Notes: generated by a model from the sequence alone, not told the origin. 44,275 bases of DNA from Firm-13 sp964617375 (GCA_964617375.1 CAZTXQ010000023.1:1-44275); one strand, 5' to 3'; shown: positions 33,579 to 42,526, counted from the first letter of the stretch. Numbers and translations: made by a program.

Positions 33579-34752
33579 GGCCTATTTCAAAATCATCTAC
33601 CGGAACCTGCCTACGCTGTTCATATACATCGGCATCTTCTTTGTCTTTGCCATTCTGCTTACGATGTCGAATTCAAACACGACCGGTACGACATTTTCTG
33701 AAACCAAAGAGAATATTATGATTGTCAACGAAGACGGAGACACGCCTCTGACAAAAGGACTCATCGAATATCTCTCCTCCAAGAGCAATGTCATCCCGGC
33801 GGCGAAGACCGAAGAGGGAATACAGGATGCCCTGTTCTACGAAGATGCGGCTTATATCGTTAAAATCCCGAAGGGATTCACAGACGACTTTGTCGGAGGA
33901 ACAAACGCCCTTCCTGTCGGGAAAATGGCGGCCGGCAACTCCACGTCCGGTGTCCAGATGGACATGGCAATCGAAAAGTACTTAAGTCTTTTCCGGCTCT
34001 ATACGGAAGCATCCGATATCCGGACGGACGATACGGCGGCCCTCACCGATACGGCAGCAAAGGTTAAGACTGATCTCGGAAACGAGACTGTAGTTAAGTG
34101 GGCGGACGGCGCAACACCGGTTGATTCGCTCAGCAAGACGATCTATTTCTTTATCTATATGTCCTATACCATCGTCTCTATTATGATTCTTGCCGTATCG
34201 ACGATCATGCAGGTCTTTAACAAACGCGATTTGAAGAACCGCATGCAGTGTTCGCCGGAGAAGGCTTCGCGTATCAATCTCGAGCTCTTCCTCGGAAATG
34301 TCTGCCTGGCCGTACTGGTTTGGCTCTTCCTGATCGTCGCCTGCCTCATCCTGACGGGGTCAAGCCTCATGAATCCAAAGGTCCTTCTGATGATCGGAAA
34401 TGCCTGCGTTTTCTCCTTCACGGCATTGAGCCTCAGCTTCCTTCTCGGGTATTTAATCCGCGGTCCCGGCGCACAGCATTCGGTCGCCAACGTCGTCGCA
34501 CTCGGTTCGAGCTTCATCAGCGGCGTATTTGTTCCGCAGGAACTTTTGGGAGCAACGGTCAAGTATGTGGCGAGCTTCACTCCGACTTACTGGTATGTGA
34601 CGGCGGTTCGCGATATTTCGGAGCTATCGGCCTATACCTTTGCCGATCTGAAAGGTATCTATGCTGGCATGCTGATACAAATCGGTTTTGCTGCAGCTTT
34701 CCTGGTCCTGGCGCTTCTTCTTGGGAGACAGAAAAAAAGACAAACGGTATAA
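33565..34752 (+). CDS. ABC-2 type permease subunit (LnrN-like)
   Basis: A 395-residue membrane protein with an N-terminal helix (about 14-35), a large extracellular domain (about 36-200, including MIVNEDGDTPLTKGLIEYL and AAYIVKIPKGF), and five further helices to the C-terminus (about 205-390) in the ABC-2 layout. It would pair with the gapped permease and the ATPase. GAGGAGG precedes ATG, and the start lies inside the previous gene (14-base overlap), implying coupled translation. A hairpin terminator follows at 34788. Confidence 0.9.
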   Translation: MKVFKAYFKIIYRNLPTLFIYIGIFFVFAILLTMSNSNTTGTTFSETKENIMIVNEDGDTPLTKGLIEYLSSKSNVIPAAKTEEGIQDALFYEDAAYIVKIPKGFTDDFVGGTNALPVGKMAAGNSTSGVQMDMAIEKYLSLFRLYTEASDIRTDDTAALTDTAAKVKTDLGNETVVKWADGATPVDSLSKTIYFFIYMSYTIVSIMILAVSTIMQVFNKRDLKNRMQCSPEKASRINLELFLGNVCLAVLVWLFLIVACLILTGSSLMNPKVLLMIGNACVFSFTALSLSFLLGYLIRGPGAQHSVANVVALGSSFISGVFVPQELLGATVKYVASFTPTYWYVTAVRDISELSAYTFADLKGIYAGMLIQIGFAAAFLVLALLLGRQKKRQTV

Positions 34753-34787
34753 TTCCTGCAGATTTCTATTAACAACATTAAAAAGGG

Positions 34788-34814
34788 AATGACACTCGAA
34801 AGGGTGTCATTTTT
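34788..34814 (+). terminator. Rho-independent terminator of the exporter operon
   Basis: AATGACAC (34788-34795) pairs with GTGTCATT (34804-34811), followed by TTT. The stem carries the same TGAC/GTCA core as the upstream palindrome, probably by chance. Confidence 0.75.
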
Positions 34815-34964
34815 CATCCAAAAAAGCAACCGGATTCAGCCCGGTTTGATTCTGTTAAGAGAAACGCCTTGTATTCCCGCTTTGTATTCAACTATGATGT
34901 TTCTATCCGGTCAGACTCATGATTTGTCCGGCATACAGGAATGACCCGTGAGGAGGGGATAAAG

Positions 34965-36161
34965 ATGTTTGATCATCCAACCGCTGAGATCCTTGAAGAA
35001 CGGATACACAAGCTTTTCGAGCGCTTGGGAAAGGCCGGGGAAGCCTTTGATACGGCGATGATCATCGGAAAGGTGAACCAGTACTACTTTACAGGTACGA
35101 TGCAGGACGGCGTCCTGGTGCTTCGAAGAGATGGGACTGCGGCTTTCTTCGTCAGGAAGAGCTATGACCGCGCGAAAATGGAATCCCCGCTGGACTTCAT
35201 TTACAAAATGAACACGTATAAAGATATGAGATCCGTTCTTCCCGAAGATCTCGGCAGTACCTATGTCGATACGGAAGTAGTGCCGGTTGCACTCTTAGAA
35301 CGGCTCCGGAAGTACTTTGTCCTCGGGGAAATCCATTCGATCGACCGGATTCTCTTAGGTATTCGCGCCGTTAAAAGCGAATATGAGCTTGCATTTATCC
35401 GGGAATCCGGAAAACAGCACCGGTATGTGCTCGAAACACTTGTCCCGGAGATTCTTCGGGAAGGGATGAGTGAAATCGACTTCGTTGGCGAACTCTATAT
35501 GAGAATGCTGAAGCTCGGACATCACGGCGTATCCCGTTTCTCGATGTTCCAGATCGAGATGATCATCGGACAGCTCGGTTTCGGAGATACCTCAATATAC
35601 CCGACGAGCTTTGACGGACCCGGCGGCATGCAGGGCATGAGCCCGGTCGTCCCGCTGCTCGGACGCCGGGACCGGTACTTAAGGAAAGGCGATATTGTAT
35701 TTGCCGATATCGGCTACGGAATTATGGGATACCACAGCGACAAGACGCAAGTATATTCTTTCGGTGCGCCTCCGGTCCCGGAAGTGCTGAAAATTCACGG
35801 CGCTTGTCTTGACGTCATGAGAAATGCCGAAGGAATGCTGCGCCCCGGGATGCTTCCGGCTGATATCTACCGCGAATGCATGACCGGTCTTCCGGAGTGT
35901 CTCTCGAAGAACTTCATGGGATACGGGAATGAGGGCGTCCGCTTTCTGGGACACGGCGTCGGTCTTCAGATCGACGAATTCCCGGTCATAGCAAACAGCC
36001 GTTCCGGACCACTTATGGAGAATATGGTAATCGCTCTCGAGCCCAAATGCGGCATCGAAGGAGTCGGCACGGTCGGATGCGAAGAGACGTATGTCATAAA
36101 AAAGGACGGTCCGGAGTGCCTGACCGGAGGCGCGCGCGAAATAATCGTCCTGGACTCTTAA
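34965..36161 (+). CDS. M24-family metallopeptidase (Xaa-Pro aminopeptidase-like)
   Basis: A 398-residue protein with an N-terminal creatinase-like domain (about 1-140) and a C-terminal pita-bread domain. Candidate metal ligands are all present: D in VFADIGYG, D in YHSDKTQVY, H in FLGHGVGLQIDEFP, E in ALEPKCG and E in GCEETYVI. Relatives cleave the residue before proline at peptide N-termini; others are creatinases or unknown hydrolases. ATG 34965 has AGGAGGGG 6 bases upstream, so I reject the in-frame ATG at 34941. It stands alone between a terminator and a convergent gene. Confidence 0.9.
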   Translation: MFDHPTAEILEERIHKLFERLGKAGEAFDTAMIIGKVNQYYFTGTMQDGVLVLRRDGTAAFFVRKSYDRAKMESPLDFIYKMNTYKDMRSVLPEDLGSTYVDTEVVPVALLERLRKYFVLGEIHSIDRILLGIRAVKSEYELAFIRESGKQHRYVLETLVPEILREGMSEIDFVGELYMRMLKLGHHGVSRFSMFQIEMIIGQLGFGDTSIYPTSFDGPGGMQGMSPVVPLLGRRDRYLRKGDIVFADIGYGIMGYHSDKTQVYSFGAPPVPEVLKIHGACLDVMRNAEGMLRPGMLPADIYRECMTGLPECLSKNFMGYGNEGVRFLGHGVGLQIDEFPVIANSRSGPLMENMVIALEPKCGIEGVGTVGCEETYVIKKDGPECLTGGAREIIVLDS

Positions 36162-36212
36162 ATGTAAGGGCAGGGAAGAAGTGACCGGTTGAAGAAACGA
36201 CCCGACCGGCGA

Positions 36213-38561
36213 TCAATTCTCCGGAGTGTTACCGGATTCGGCGACAGCTGCGCCTGAATTCTGTTCGGATTCCCGCGCGAGATACGCGTCGATTATATTC
36301 AGGAAGATTGCTACTATCTGCGGATCGAACTGTGTTCCGTTATTTCGCTTGATTTCTTCCACAGCTTCTTTGGTGGACATCGCCTTCCGGTATACGCGGT
36401 TGTTAGTCATCGCGTCGTAAGAATCGGCTATGGCCACGATTCTAGAAAGAAGAGGTATTGCCTCTCCGGCAAGTCCCTGCGGATAACCCTTACCGTCCCA
36501 GCGCTCGTGATGAGTCAGAATGTAGTCGGCGATATGGTCGAGTTCCGTCGCGGCGCTCGCGATCCGGAAACCGATTTCGCTGTGCGTCTTCATAACGATC
36601 CATTCGTCATCGTCCAGCTTGCCGGGCTTCTTAAGAATTCGGTCGTCGATCGCGACTTTACCGATATCGTGAAGCATGGAAAACAGCTCGAGTTCGCCGA
36701 TCCGGTTCGGCGAGAGGTTGAGCTTCTGTCCGATCATTTTCGACATTTCGGATATTCTCCTGGCGTGCTCTTCGGTCTCCTGGCTCTTCTCATAAACGGT
36801 TGCAAGAATGGAGGAGATAAGCCCGCTCCGGATGCTCTTACGGTTCAATAGCTTACTGTTCCGTAAGAATTCATCGGCGGCTTTGAGGATTTCCGTCACG
36901 TCTTGATCCGGACTCTCCTGTGTTGCCATCCCGCTCGATAGGCTGATCGCATACAGCTTGTCGGTTTTCTGCTGATTGAATACGGTACACGCTTCCGTGA
37001 TGCAATCTCTCATCTCTTCTGCCGTTTCATTGTCGGTATTCGGAAGAAGAAGCCCGAATTCATCGCCGCCGGTTCTGGCCAAAACGTCACATTCACGGCA
37101 GCAGCTTCTCAGAATACCGGATGCATCGATAATCATTTTGTCGCCTTCGGCAAATCCCAGCGCATCGTTGATCAGCCGTATGCCGTTGATGTTGACCAGA
37201 ACAATAGACAGCGGAAGGTATTCGGATTCACTGAGTTTTTTCAGCGAATCCTCAAAATATCTCCGGTTATAAAGACCCGTGAGAAAATCGTGGTAATTGA
37301 TATGCAGGATTGTCTTCTCCTGTTCACGCTGTGCCGTTATATCGATGAGGATGCCTTCGACGGCCTCGGGATTGCCGTGTTCGTCGTAAACACCCTGCTC
37401 GGCTCCGAGTACCCATTTGATCCTGCCGCTGGCTGTCCTGATTTCAAATTCATACCGAAGTGGCGTGTGCAGGTCCAGAAGGCGGAGGGATTCTTTCCGA
37501 ATCGGTTCCAGATAATCCGGCAGAATCAGGTCGTGAAAGAATTGATCTTTGTTCTTAAGAATCGTCTCGGGATCATATCCGGTAAGCTCATAGCAGCCGT
37601 CCGACACATACTCGACCGTCCAGCGACTGTTGCAGGAGCATCGGAAAGCCATGCCCGGAAGATTGGCCAGAAGGGTCTTTTTGCTTCGCTCACTCTCCGA
37701 AAGCGCGGCTTCAACAGTCTTGCGTTCGGTTATATCATTGATCAGGCATAAATGATAAGCAGAAGCCTCTTGAGACAGGCTTAACGGAGCGACAATCATA
37801 TTCACCCAAATCACGGATCCGTCGGGCTTAACAAACCGTTTCTGCATCGTATAGCGGTCAATCATGCCCGTTTTGAATTTTTGGAAATGATCAAGATCTT
37901 CGTCTAAATCGTCCGGATGTGTGATTTCAGCCCAATCCATCTGATCAAGTTCTTCTTTGCTGCGTCCCAGAATTTTCTCGAACGTCGGATTGATGCACGG
38001 AATTTGATCTGCAGTATAAGAAATGAAGTGGCTTTCACTGACAAAGGCGATTCCGATGGGCGCCTGATTGAATATGCTTCTGAAAAGAATTTCACTGTTT
38101 CTTGTTTTCTCGAAAATTTCCTCAATAGCGGCTGTTTTTTCGCGGACTGCCTGATCCAGAAGCAGGTTTTCCTTTTCGAGAAGTTCCTGCGCCTGCTTCA
38201 GATTCAGATGAATCTCGATCCGGATCAGCAGGGACTCCAAATTCACCGGTTTCCGGATGTAGTCGATCGCGCCCAGATTCAAGCCCTTGATCTCGTTATC
38301 GATTTCGTCAAAATTTGTAAGGATGATTGTGCGGATTTTTGCATAACGGATCTCGGACTTTAATATGCGAAGCACTTCGAATCCGTCCATCACCGGCATG
38401 TTCAAATCCAGAATAACGAGATCGATATCGGGATTCTCATCGATCATGCGAAGCGCATCTTTTCCGTCGCAGGCGGTCAGAACCGTATATGCGGTAAGCA
38501 TGCCGGATATCAGCTTGCGGGCTGTCAGAGAATCGTCAACAACCAGAATCTTTGCACTCAT
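36213..38561 (-). CDS. Receiver-PAS-PAS-GGDEF-HD-GYP cyclic-di-GMP protein
   Basis: A 782-residue soluble protein. Domains in order: receiver (1-120; acceptor D52 in LVILDLNMPVMDG), coiled coil (about 125-155), two PAS/PAC units (about 160-285 and 290-415), a GGDEF domain (about 420-580) with intact GGDEF and an RxxD inhibitory site (RECD, five residues before it), and an HD-GYP domain (about 590-765) with HDIGK and HHERWDGKGYPQG. The family makes (GGDEF) and breaks (HD-GYP) c-di-GMP; here both catalytic motifs look complete, so phosphorylation may switch the balance. The start M at 38561 is 6 bases from GGAG; an ATG at 38567 directly abuts it. No cognate kinase is adjacent. Confidence 0.93.
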   Translation of the reverse strand: MSAKILVVDDSLTARKLISGMLTAYTVLTACDGKDALRMIDENPDIDLVILDLNMPVMDGFEVLRILKSEIRYAKIRTIILTNFDEIDNEIKGLNLGAIDYIRKPVNLESLLIRIEIHLNLKQAQELLEKENLLLDQAVREKTAAIEEIFEKTRNSEILFRSIFNQAPIGIAFVSESHFISYTADQIPCINPTFEKILGRSKEELDQMDWAEITHPDDLDEDLDHFQKFKTGMIDRYTMQKRFVKPDGSVIWVNMIVAPLSLSQEASAYHLCLINDITERKTVEAALSESERSKKTLLANLPGMAFRCSCNSRWTVEYVSDGCYELTGYDPETILKNKDQFFHDLILPDYLEPIRKESLRLLDLHTPLRYEFEIRTASGRIKWVLGAEQGVYDEHGNPEAVEGILIDITAQREQEKTILHINYHDFLTGLYNRRYFEDSLKKLSESEYLPLSIVLVNINGIRLINDALGFAEGDKMIIDASGILRSCCRECDVLARTGGDEFGLLLPNTDNETAEEMRDCITEACTVFNQQKTDKLYAISLSSGMATQESPDQDVTEILKAADEFLRNSKLLNRKSIRSGLISSILATVYEKSQETEEHARRISEMSKMIGQKLNLSPNRIGELELFSMLHDIGKVAIDDRILKKPGKLDDDEWIVMKTHSEIGFRIASAATELDHIADYILTHHERWDGKGYPQGLAGEAIPLLSRIVAIADSYDAMTNNRVYRKAMSTKEAVEEIKRNNGTQFDPQIVAIFLNIIDAYLARESEQNSGAAVAESGNTPEN

Positions 38562-38647
38562 ATTCATCTCCGGATGCGTATTAAATGATAGTATGCAGAT
38601 GTATCACGTAGAGAAAAGCAATCCGATTTCATGTCTTTATATTATGA

Positions 38648-38653
38648 ATTATA
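38648..38653 (-). promoter_or_regulatory. Candidate -10 box of the c-di-GMP protein gene
   Basis: Minus-strand TATAAT about 87 bases before the start codon, without a good -35. The 248-base region 38562-38809 shared with crcB holds no gene that I can support. Confidence 0.3.
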
Positions 38654-38809
38654 CTTCATTTCACGCCTTACAAACAAATAAACCGAAAGGTTTCACGAAA
38701 TTATACTGGACATTCGCATGGCTCGGGTTCTATGATGTTTACGGATTCGCAGGAGATTATATGGCTTCTGCGGGAATAAGATTCTACGTTTTTCATTCGG
38801 GAGATATGT

Positions 38810-39184
38810 ATGCAGCTATTGCGAAATTGTCTGATAGTCGGTTTAGGAGGCGCGGTCGGTACGGTGAGCCGATACCTGTTGAGCCTGCTTCCGTACAAAC
38901 CCCAAAGTGGATTTCCGCTAATAACACTCGGGATTAATGTGGGCGGAGCATTCCTGATCGGACTGATTATCGCTTTTGCCGTTAAGAACCAGAGCGTGGA
39001 TTCTTCCTTGCTGCTTCTCCTGAAAGTCGGATTTTGCGGCGGGTTTACAACATTTTCGACCTTTTCTCTGGAAACCGCGGAGCTTTTCCAGAGCGGTAAG
39101 TATTTTATCGCACTTTCCTACATTGCACTCAGCGTAATCTTAAGCATTGCGGCCGTTTTCGGCGCGCAGGCGCTTGTTAAATAA
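38810..39184 (+). CDS. crcB: CrcB/Fluc fluoride ion channel
   Basis: A 124-residue protein with four membrane helices, the full Fluc length. It exports fluoride from the cytoplasm as an antiparallel dimer. Signatures: IVGLGGAVGTVSRYLLS, the asparagine in ITLGINVGGAFLIG, and the Phe-box/polar track GFCGGFTTFSTFSLE. CGGGAG lies 6 bases before ATG. It is a single-gene (homodimeric type) copy. I see no fluoride riboswitch in the long upstream region. The methyltransferase gene converges on it 50 bases beyond the stop. Confidence 0.94.
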   Translation: MQLLRNCLIVGLGGAVGTVSRYLLSLLPYKPQSGFPLITLGINVGGAFLIGLIIAFAVKNQSVDSSLLLLLKVGFCGGFTTFSTFSLETAELFQSGKYFIALSYIALSVILSIAAVFGAQALVK

Positions 39185-39234
39185 TCGTGCCTTTTTCGAA
39201 AATACACAAATACGCAGACGACTTGAGTCCTCTG

Positions 39235-40026
39235 TCAGGAGCGCTTGCGCAAATCAATAATGCTAGCCTGATGAAGAATGTTGAAACTCTCCGGCATGTT
39301 AGACAGATAATCGCGGTGTTCCTTTTCCCATGAGGCAATCTCGTCCGGCGTGAGGAGAGATGCCCCGATCCCGCGGCATGCTTTCATGCGTCCGTGCCAG
39401 CTCTCGCGCGTGAAGGGGACCAGGAGATCGTATACGATCAGGTTATTGACTTCGAAAAGGTCGCCGAGCCAGTCCGGTGTTTCGGGTTCCTGACGGACCA
39501 GATGGGCGCCGTTCCACGAAGGATTGTATTTGAGAATCAGTTCCTCGCTCTTCCGGGCGATTTCATTTTCGCCGGGCAGATAAGACATGAACAGAACCAC
39601 AAAGCGGCCGTTATCCTTAAGCAGGCGGTGAATGTTCGGAAGCGCGATGGATTTGTCGAAATACATAAAGCACTGACAGGCGGTAATCACGTCGAAGGAT
39701 GCGTCGGGGAAACGCACATCTTCTGCCGACGCCTCAACATAATCGATATCCATACCTGCTTCGAGGGACATCCGGACCGCTTCACGGATCTGATTCTCCG
39801 ATATGTCCGCACCGGTGAATTTGGCACCGTGTTTGTACATGTTGCGGGGAAGTACACCCGTCCCGGTGCCGAGATCCAGGACTCTCTGGCCTTCGACACA
39901 CAGTCCGAGACCGACGATTCTTTCATAGAATTCCTCTGGGTATATATCTCTGAATTTTGCATAATCCGTGGACGCCTTTCCCCAGTCAAATGCGTTGCCG
40001 TTGTCAATGTCGGTTCTTGTAATCAT
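39235..40026 (-). CDS. SAM-dependent methyltransferase (class I, UbiE-like)
   Basis: A 263-residue enzyme with the SAM-binding glycine loop VLDLGTGTGVLP (49-60), acidic ribose-binding region FTGADISENQI and the post-motif segment FDVITACQCFMYFD. The C-terminal third (about 165-263, rich in Trp and charged residues) would bind the substrate. N-terminal NGNAFDWGKASTDYAKFRDIYP is common in uncharacterised small-molecule methyltransferases of Clostridia. The substrate is unknown. GAGG lies 8 bases before ATG 40026. It diverges from the double-MerR gene. Confidence 0.88.
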   Translation of the reverse strand: MITRTDIDNGNAFDWGKASTDYAKFRDIYPEEFYERIVGLGLCVEGQRVLDLGTGTGVLPRNMYKHGAKFTGADISENQIREAVRMSLEAGMDIDYVEASAEDVRFPDASFDVITACQCFMYFDKSIALPNIHRLLKDNGRFVVLFMSYLPGENEIARKSEELILKYNPSWNGAHLVRQEPETPDWLGDLFEVNNLIVYDLLVPFTRESWHGRMKACRGIGASLLTPDEIASWEKEHRDYLSNMPESFNILHQASIIDLRKRS

Positions 40027-40146
40027 CGGTTAACCTCATATTCCGGGGATACAATCCCCTTATCTGGAAACTGCCGTCCCGGAGACGACATTGTATTCGA
40101 AGAATCAGCGCGAAAAGTGATATGTACAAATACATTTTATAACAGA

Positions 40147-40176
40147 TTGGCGATGTTGTGGAGAGACCTGTATAAT
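40147..40176 (+). promoter_or_regulatory. Promoter of the double-MerR gene
   Basis: TTGGCG (40147-40152) and TATAAT (40171-40176) with an 18-base spacer. The repeat unit at 40191-40221 begins about 15 bases past the -10, at or just after the transcription start. Confidence 0.6.
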
Positions 40177-40190
40177 GAAATCAAACCCTC

Positions 40191-40221
40191 CATTAAACCA
40201 CCATACTTTTACAGCAGGTAA
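40191..40221 (+). repeat. Leader repeat, copy 1 (before double-MerR gene)
   Basis: CATTAAACCACCATACTTTT and the following AC (40191-40212) match copy 2 (40998-41019) at 18 of 22 positions. A shared AGGTAA follows after 3 bases here (4 in copy 2). The ends form ACC...GGT symmetry, the usual outline of a MerR-type dyad, though with a 17-base interior. Confidence 0.6.
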
Positions 40222-40248
40222 AGTTGATATTGAAGAGGAGGTGAGACG

Positions 40249-40992
40249 ATGAAAACGTACAGGACATCTGAAGTTGCACAAGTGATCGGAGTTCATCCCA
40301 ATACAGTTCGAATGTACGAGGAACTTGCCTTAATACCTGTGACAGAGCGCAAGGCCAACGGTTACAGGGTATTTACGGATATTCATATCGATCAGTTCCG
40401 GCTCGCCCGCAAGGCTTTTCAAATCGAGCTGCTGCAAAACGGCCTGCGCAAACAAATCGTTTCCGCGGTTAAATCATCAGCCCGGGGAGACTTCGACGCG
40501 GCCTTGCGTCTGACAAGAGCCTATATCTTCGGGGTGCAGACGGAGATAAAGAACGCGTCCGACGCCGTAGAAATTGTGACGCATCTTTTATCGGGCGATA
40601 CGCAAGACATGAACACAACAATGAAACGCAAAGAGGTATCGGAATATCTTGGGATTACGATGGATACATTGCGGAATTGGGAAATGAACGGTCTGCTCAG
40701 CGTCAAAAGAAAAGAAAACGGCTATCGGGTATATGTGGATGATGACATCCGGAGGCTCATAATCATCCGATCCCTCAAATGTGCGAATTACTCCCTAGAA
40801 TCCATACTGCGCATGTTGAACGCGCTTTCCACGGGACGCCCCGTTAATATTCAGAAGATTCTCAACACCCCGAATCAGGATGAAGACATTATTTCCGTGT
40901 GCGACAGACTGATTCTTTCCCTGAACGAAGCAGAACGCAATGCCAAAGAAATGGTCGAAATGATCACTGAAATGCAAAACAAATATTCATAA
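40249..40992 (+). CDS. Transcriptional regulator with two tandem MerR DNA-binding domains
   Basis: A 247-residue protein with two MerR-type winged-helix domains. The first (about 3-70): TSEVAQVIGVHPNTVRMYEE then NGYRVFTD. The second (about 125-192): MKRKEVSEYLGITMDTLRNWE then NGYRVYVDDD, followed by a predicted helix (about 210-245) that could dimerise. The middle (75-120) is helical. Ordinary MerR proteins carry one such domain plus a ligand domain; here the second domain takes the place of the effector part. GAGGAGGTGAG precedes ATG by 4-7 bases. It is followed by an ABC ATPase and permease, which it likely controls through the repeat found upstream of both. Confidence 0.88.
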   Translation: MKTYRTSEVAQVIGVHPNTVRMYEELALIPVTERKANGYRVFTDIHIDQFRLARKAFQIELLQNGLRKQIVSAVKSSARGDFDAALRLTRAYIFGVQTEIKNASDAVEIVTHLLSGDTQDMNTTMKRKEVSEYLGITMDTLRNWEMNGLLSVKRKENGYRVYVDDDIRRLIIIRSLKCANYSLESILRMLNALSTGRPVNIQKILNTPNQDEDIISVCDRLILSLNEAERNAKEMVEMITEMQNKYS

Positions 40993-40997
40993 CCATA

Positions 40998-41029
40998 CAT
41001 TTAACCACCAGACTTCTGCGATGAGGTAA
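40998..41029 (+). repeat. Leader repeat, copy 2 (before ABC exporter genes)
   Basis: The second copy lies between the regulator stop (40992) and the SD of the ATPase gene (41047-41052). Conserved core: CATTNAACCACCANACTT, then TNC and AGGTAA. It could be an operator for the double-MerR protein or an RNA leader element. Confidence 0.6.
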
Positions 41030-41061
41030 TCTTTCTCTCAAATGGCAGGAGGTATTTGTGT

Positions 41062-41796
41062 ATGAAAGATGCGATCGAAGTGGAGCAGCTCGTAAAGTCC
41101 TATGGCGATCTGCCCGCGGTAAGAAACTTAAGTCTCCGGGTACCCAAAGGTTCGGTATTTGGCTTGCTCGGCGCAAACGGTGCGGGAAAGACGACCGCAA
41201 TCGAATGCATGCTGGGTCTTAAGAGCCGGGATTCCGGTACGGTTTCCGTCCTTGGTATGAATCCGCACACAGACAGAAAGACGCTTTTCGAAAGGGTAGG
41301 CGTTCAGCTTCAGGAGGCCAATTATCAGGACAAAATTACCGTAGGCGAATTATGCGAGGTGACACAGTCTCTGTACCGGAATGCCGCCGATTACAAGAAG
41401 CTCCTGGGTCGATTTGGCATTTCCGATAAAATCAAGGCTCCGGTCACTGAGCTGTCGGGGGGACAGAAGCAGAGACTGTTTATCATTCTGGCTCTTATCC
41501 CGGATCCGGAAGTCGTATTTCTGGACGAACTGACCACGGGACTCGATACCAGAGCCAGACGCGATGTCTGGAAAATGCTGAAAGAATTGAAAACAGGCGG
41601 TCTTACCATTTTTCTCGCTTCACACTTTATGGATGAGGTCGAGACATTGTGCGATACAATCTGCATTTTAAAGCACGGTGAAGCCGTTTTTTACGGAACG
41701 GTTGCCGAAGCGGTTTCCGGCAGTTCGAAAAGCACATTGGAGGACGCATACCTCTGGTATACAGACGAGGAGGACACAATCGATGAGAGCCTTTAA
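41062..41796 (+). CDS. ABC exporter ATP-binding protein
   Basis: A 244-residue ATPase: Walker A GANGAGKT (37-44), Q-loop VGVQLQE, signature LSGGQKQRLFI, Walker B VVFLDELTTGLD (DEL rather than DEP, frequent in this branch) and switch histidine LASHFMDEVE. ATG 41062 has AGGAGG at 41047-41052, 9 bases upstream; an upstream TTG at 41056 is less likely. The gene overlaps the permease by 14 bases. This pair resembles daunorubicin/nodulation-type exporters, with unknown cargo. Confidence 0.92.
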   Translation: MKDAIEVEQLVKSYGDLPAVRNLSLRVPKGSVFGLLGANGAGKTTAIECMLGLKSRDSGTVSVLGMNPHTDRKTLFERVGVQLQEANYQDKITVGELCEVTQSLYRNAADYKKLLGRFGISDKIKAPVTELSGGQKQRLFIILALIPDPEVVFLDELTTGLDTRARRDVWKMLKELKTGGLTIFLASHFMDEVETLCDTICILKHGEAVFYGTVAEAVSGSSKSTLEDAYLWYTDEEDTIDESL

Positions 41797-42526
41797 TACC
41801 ATGTTAAAAACCGAACTGAAGCTGTCCCTCCGCGGTATGGACATGCTTATTTTTGCAATCTGCATGCCGCTTGTTGTATTGGTCATCCTTGGAATCATCT
41901 ACGGCAGCAAACCTGCGTTTGCCGGAGCGTCATACACATTCCTGGAACAGTCATTCGGTGCGCTTGCCGCCATATCGATCTGTGCCGGAGGCGTTATGGG
42001 GCTGCCGCTGGTGATCTCCGATTACAGGGGCAAGAAAATTCTGAAACGCTTTAAGGTTACTCCAGTCAGCCCGGCGCTCATTCTGCTGGTGCAATTGGTG
42101 ATTTACACCCTGTATTCTCTGGTTTCCCTGGTACTCCTTTATGCAGTAGGAGCGATATTCTTCGGACTTCGTCTCCGGGGATCGTTACCGCAATTTATCG
42201 GCGGATATCTGCTGGTGCTGGTCTCGATGTTCAGCATCGGGATGATGGTTGGCGGGATTGCCCGTGACACGAAGATTGCCGGTGTAATTGCCAGTATCCT
42301 TTACTTTCCCATGCTGATTTTTTCGGGTGCTACCCTGCCATATGAAGTCATGCCTCCGGTCATGCAGAAAGCAGCCGATTTTATGCCGCTGACACAGGGC
42401 ATCAAGCTTCTGAAAGCGGCATCCCTCGGGCTTCCGGCAGAAAATGTCCTGCTGCCGATCGTCATAATGACGGTACTGGCCGTTGTATGTGTGATTGTCG
42501 CAATCAAGTTCTTCAGGTGGGAGTGA
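41783..42526 (+). CDS. ABC-2 type permease of the double-MerR exporter
   Basis: A 247-residue membrane protein with six helices in the ABC-2 pattern: MLKTELKLSLRGMDMLIFAICMPLVV, FGALAAISICAGGVMGLPL, ISDYRGKKILKRFKVTPVSPALIL, SIGMMVGGIARD, YFPMLIFSGATLPYEVMP and a last helix ending in FRWE. ATG 41783 follows GAGGAGG by 9 bases and lies inside the ATPase gene. It probably dimerises to form the channel. A hairpin without T tract follows. Confidence 0.92.
   Translation: MRAFNTMLKTELKLSLRGMDMLIFAICMPLVVLVILGIIYGSKPAFAGASYTFLEQSFGALAAISICAGGVMGLPLVISDYRGKKILKRFKVTPVSPALILLVQLVIYTLYSLVSLVLLYAVGAIFFGLRLRGSLPQFIGGYLLVLVSMFSIGMMVGGIARDTKIAGVIASILYFPMLIFSGATLPYEVMPPVMQKAADFMPLTQGIKLLKAASLGLPAENVLLPIVIMTVLAVVCVIVAIKFFRWE

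Noticed and set aside
38700..38809. Fluoride riboswitch before crcB
   Set aside because: The needed GGnGAUG core with its pseudoknot partner is not present; only a simple stem is visible.
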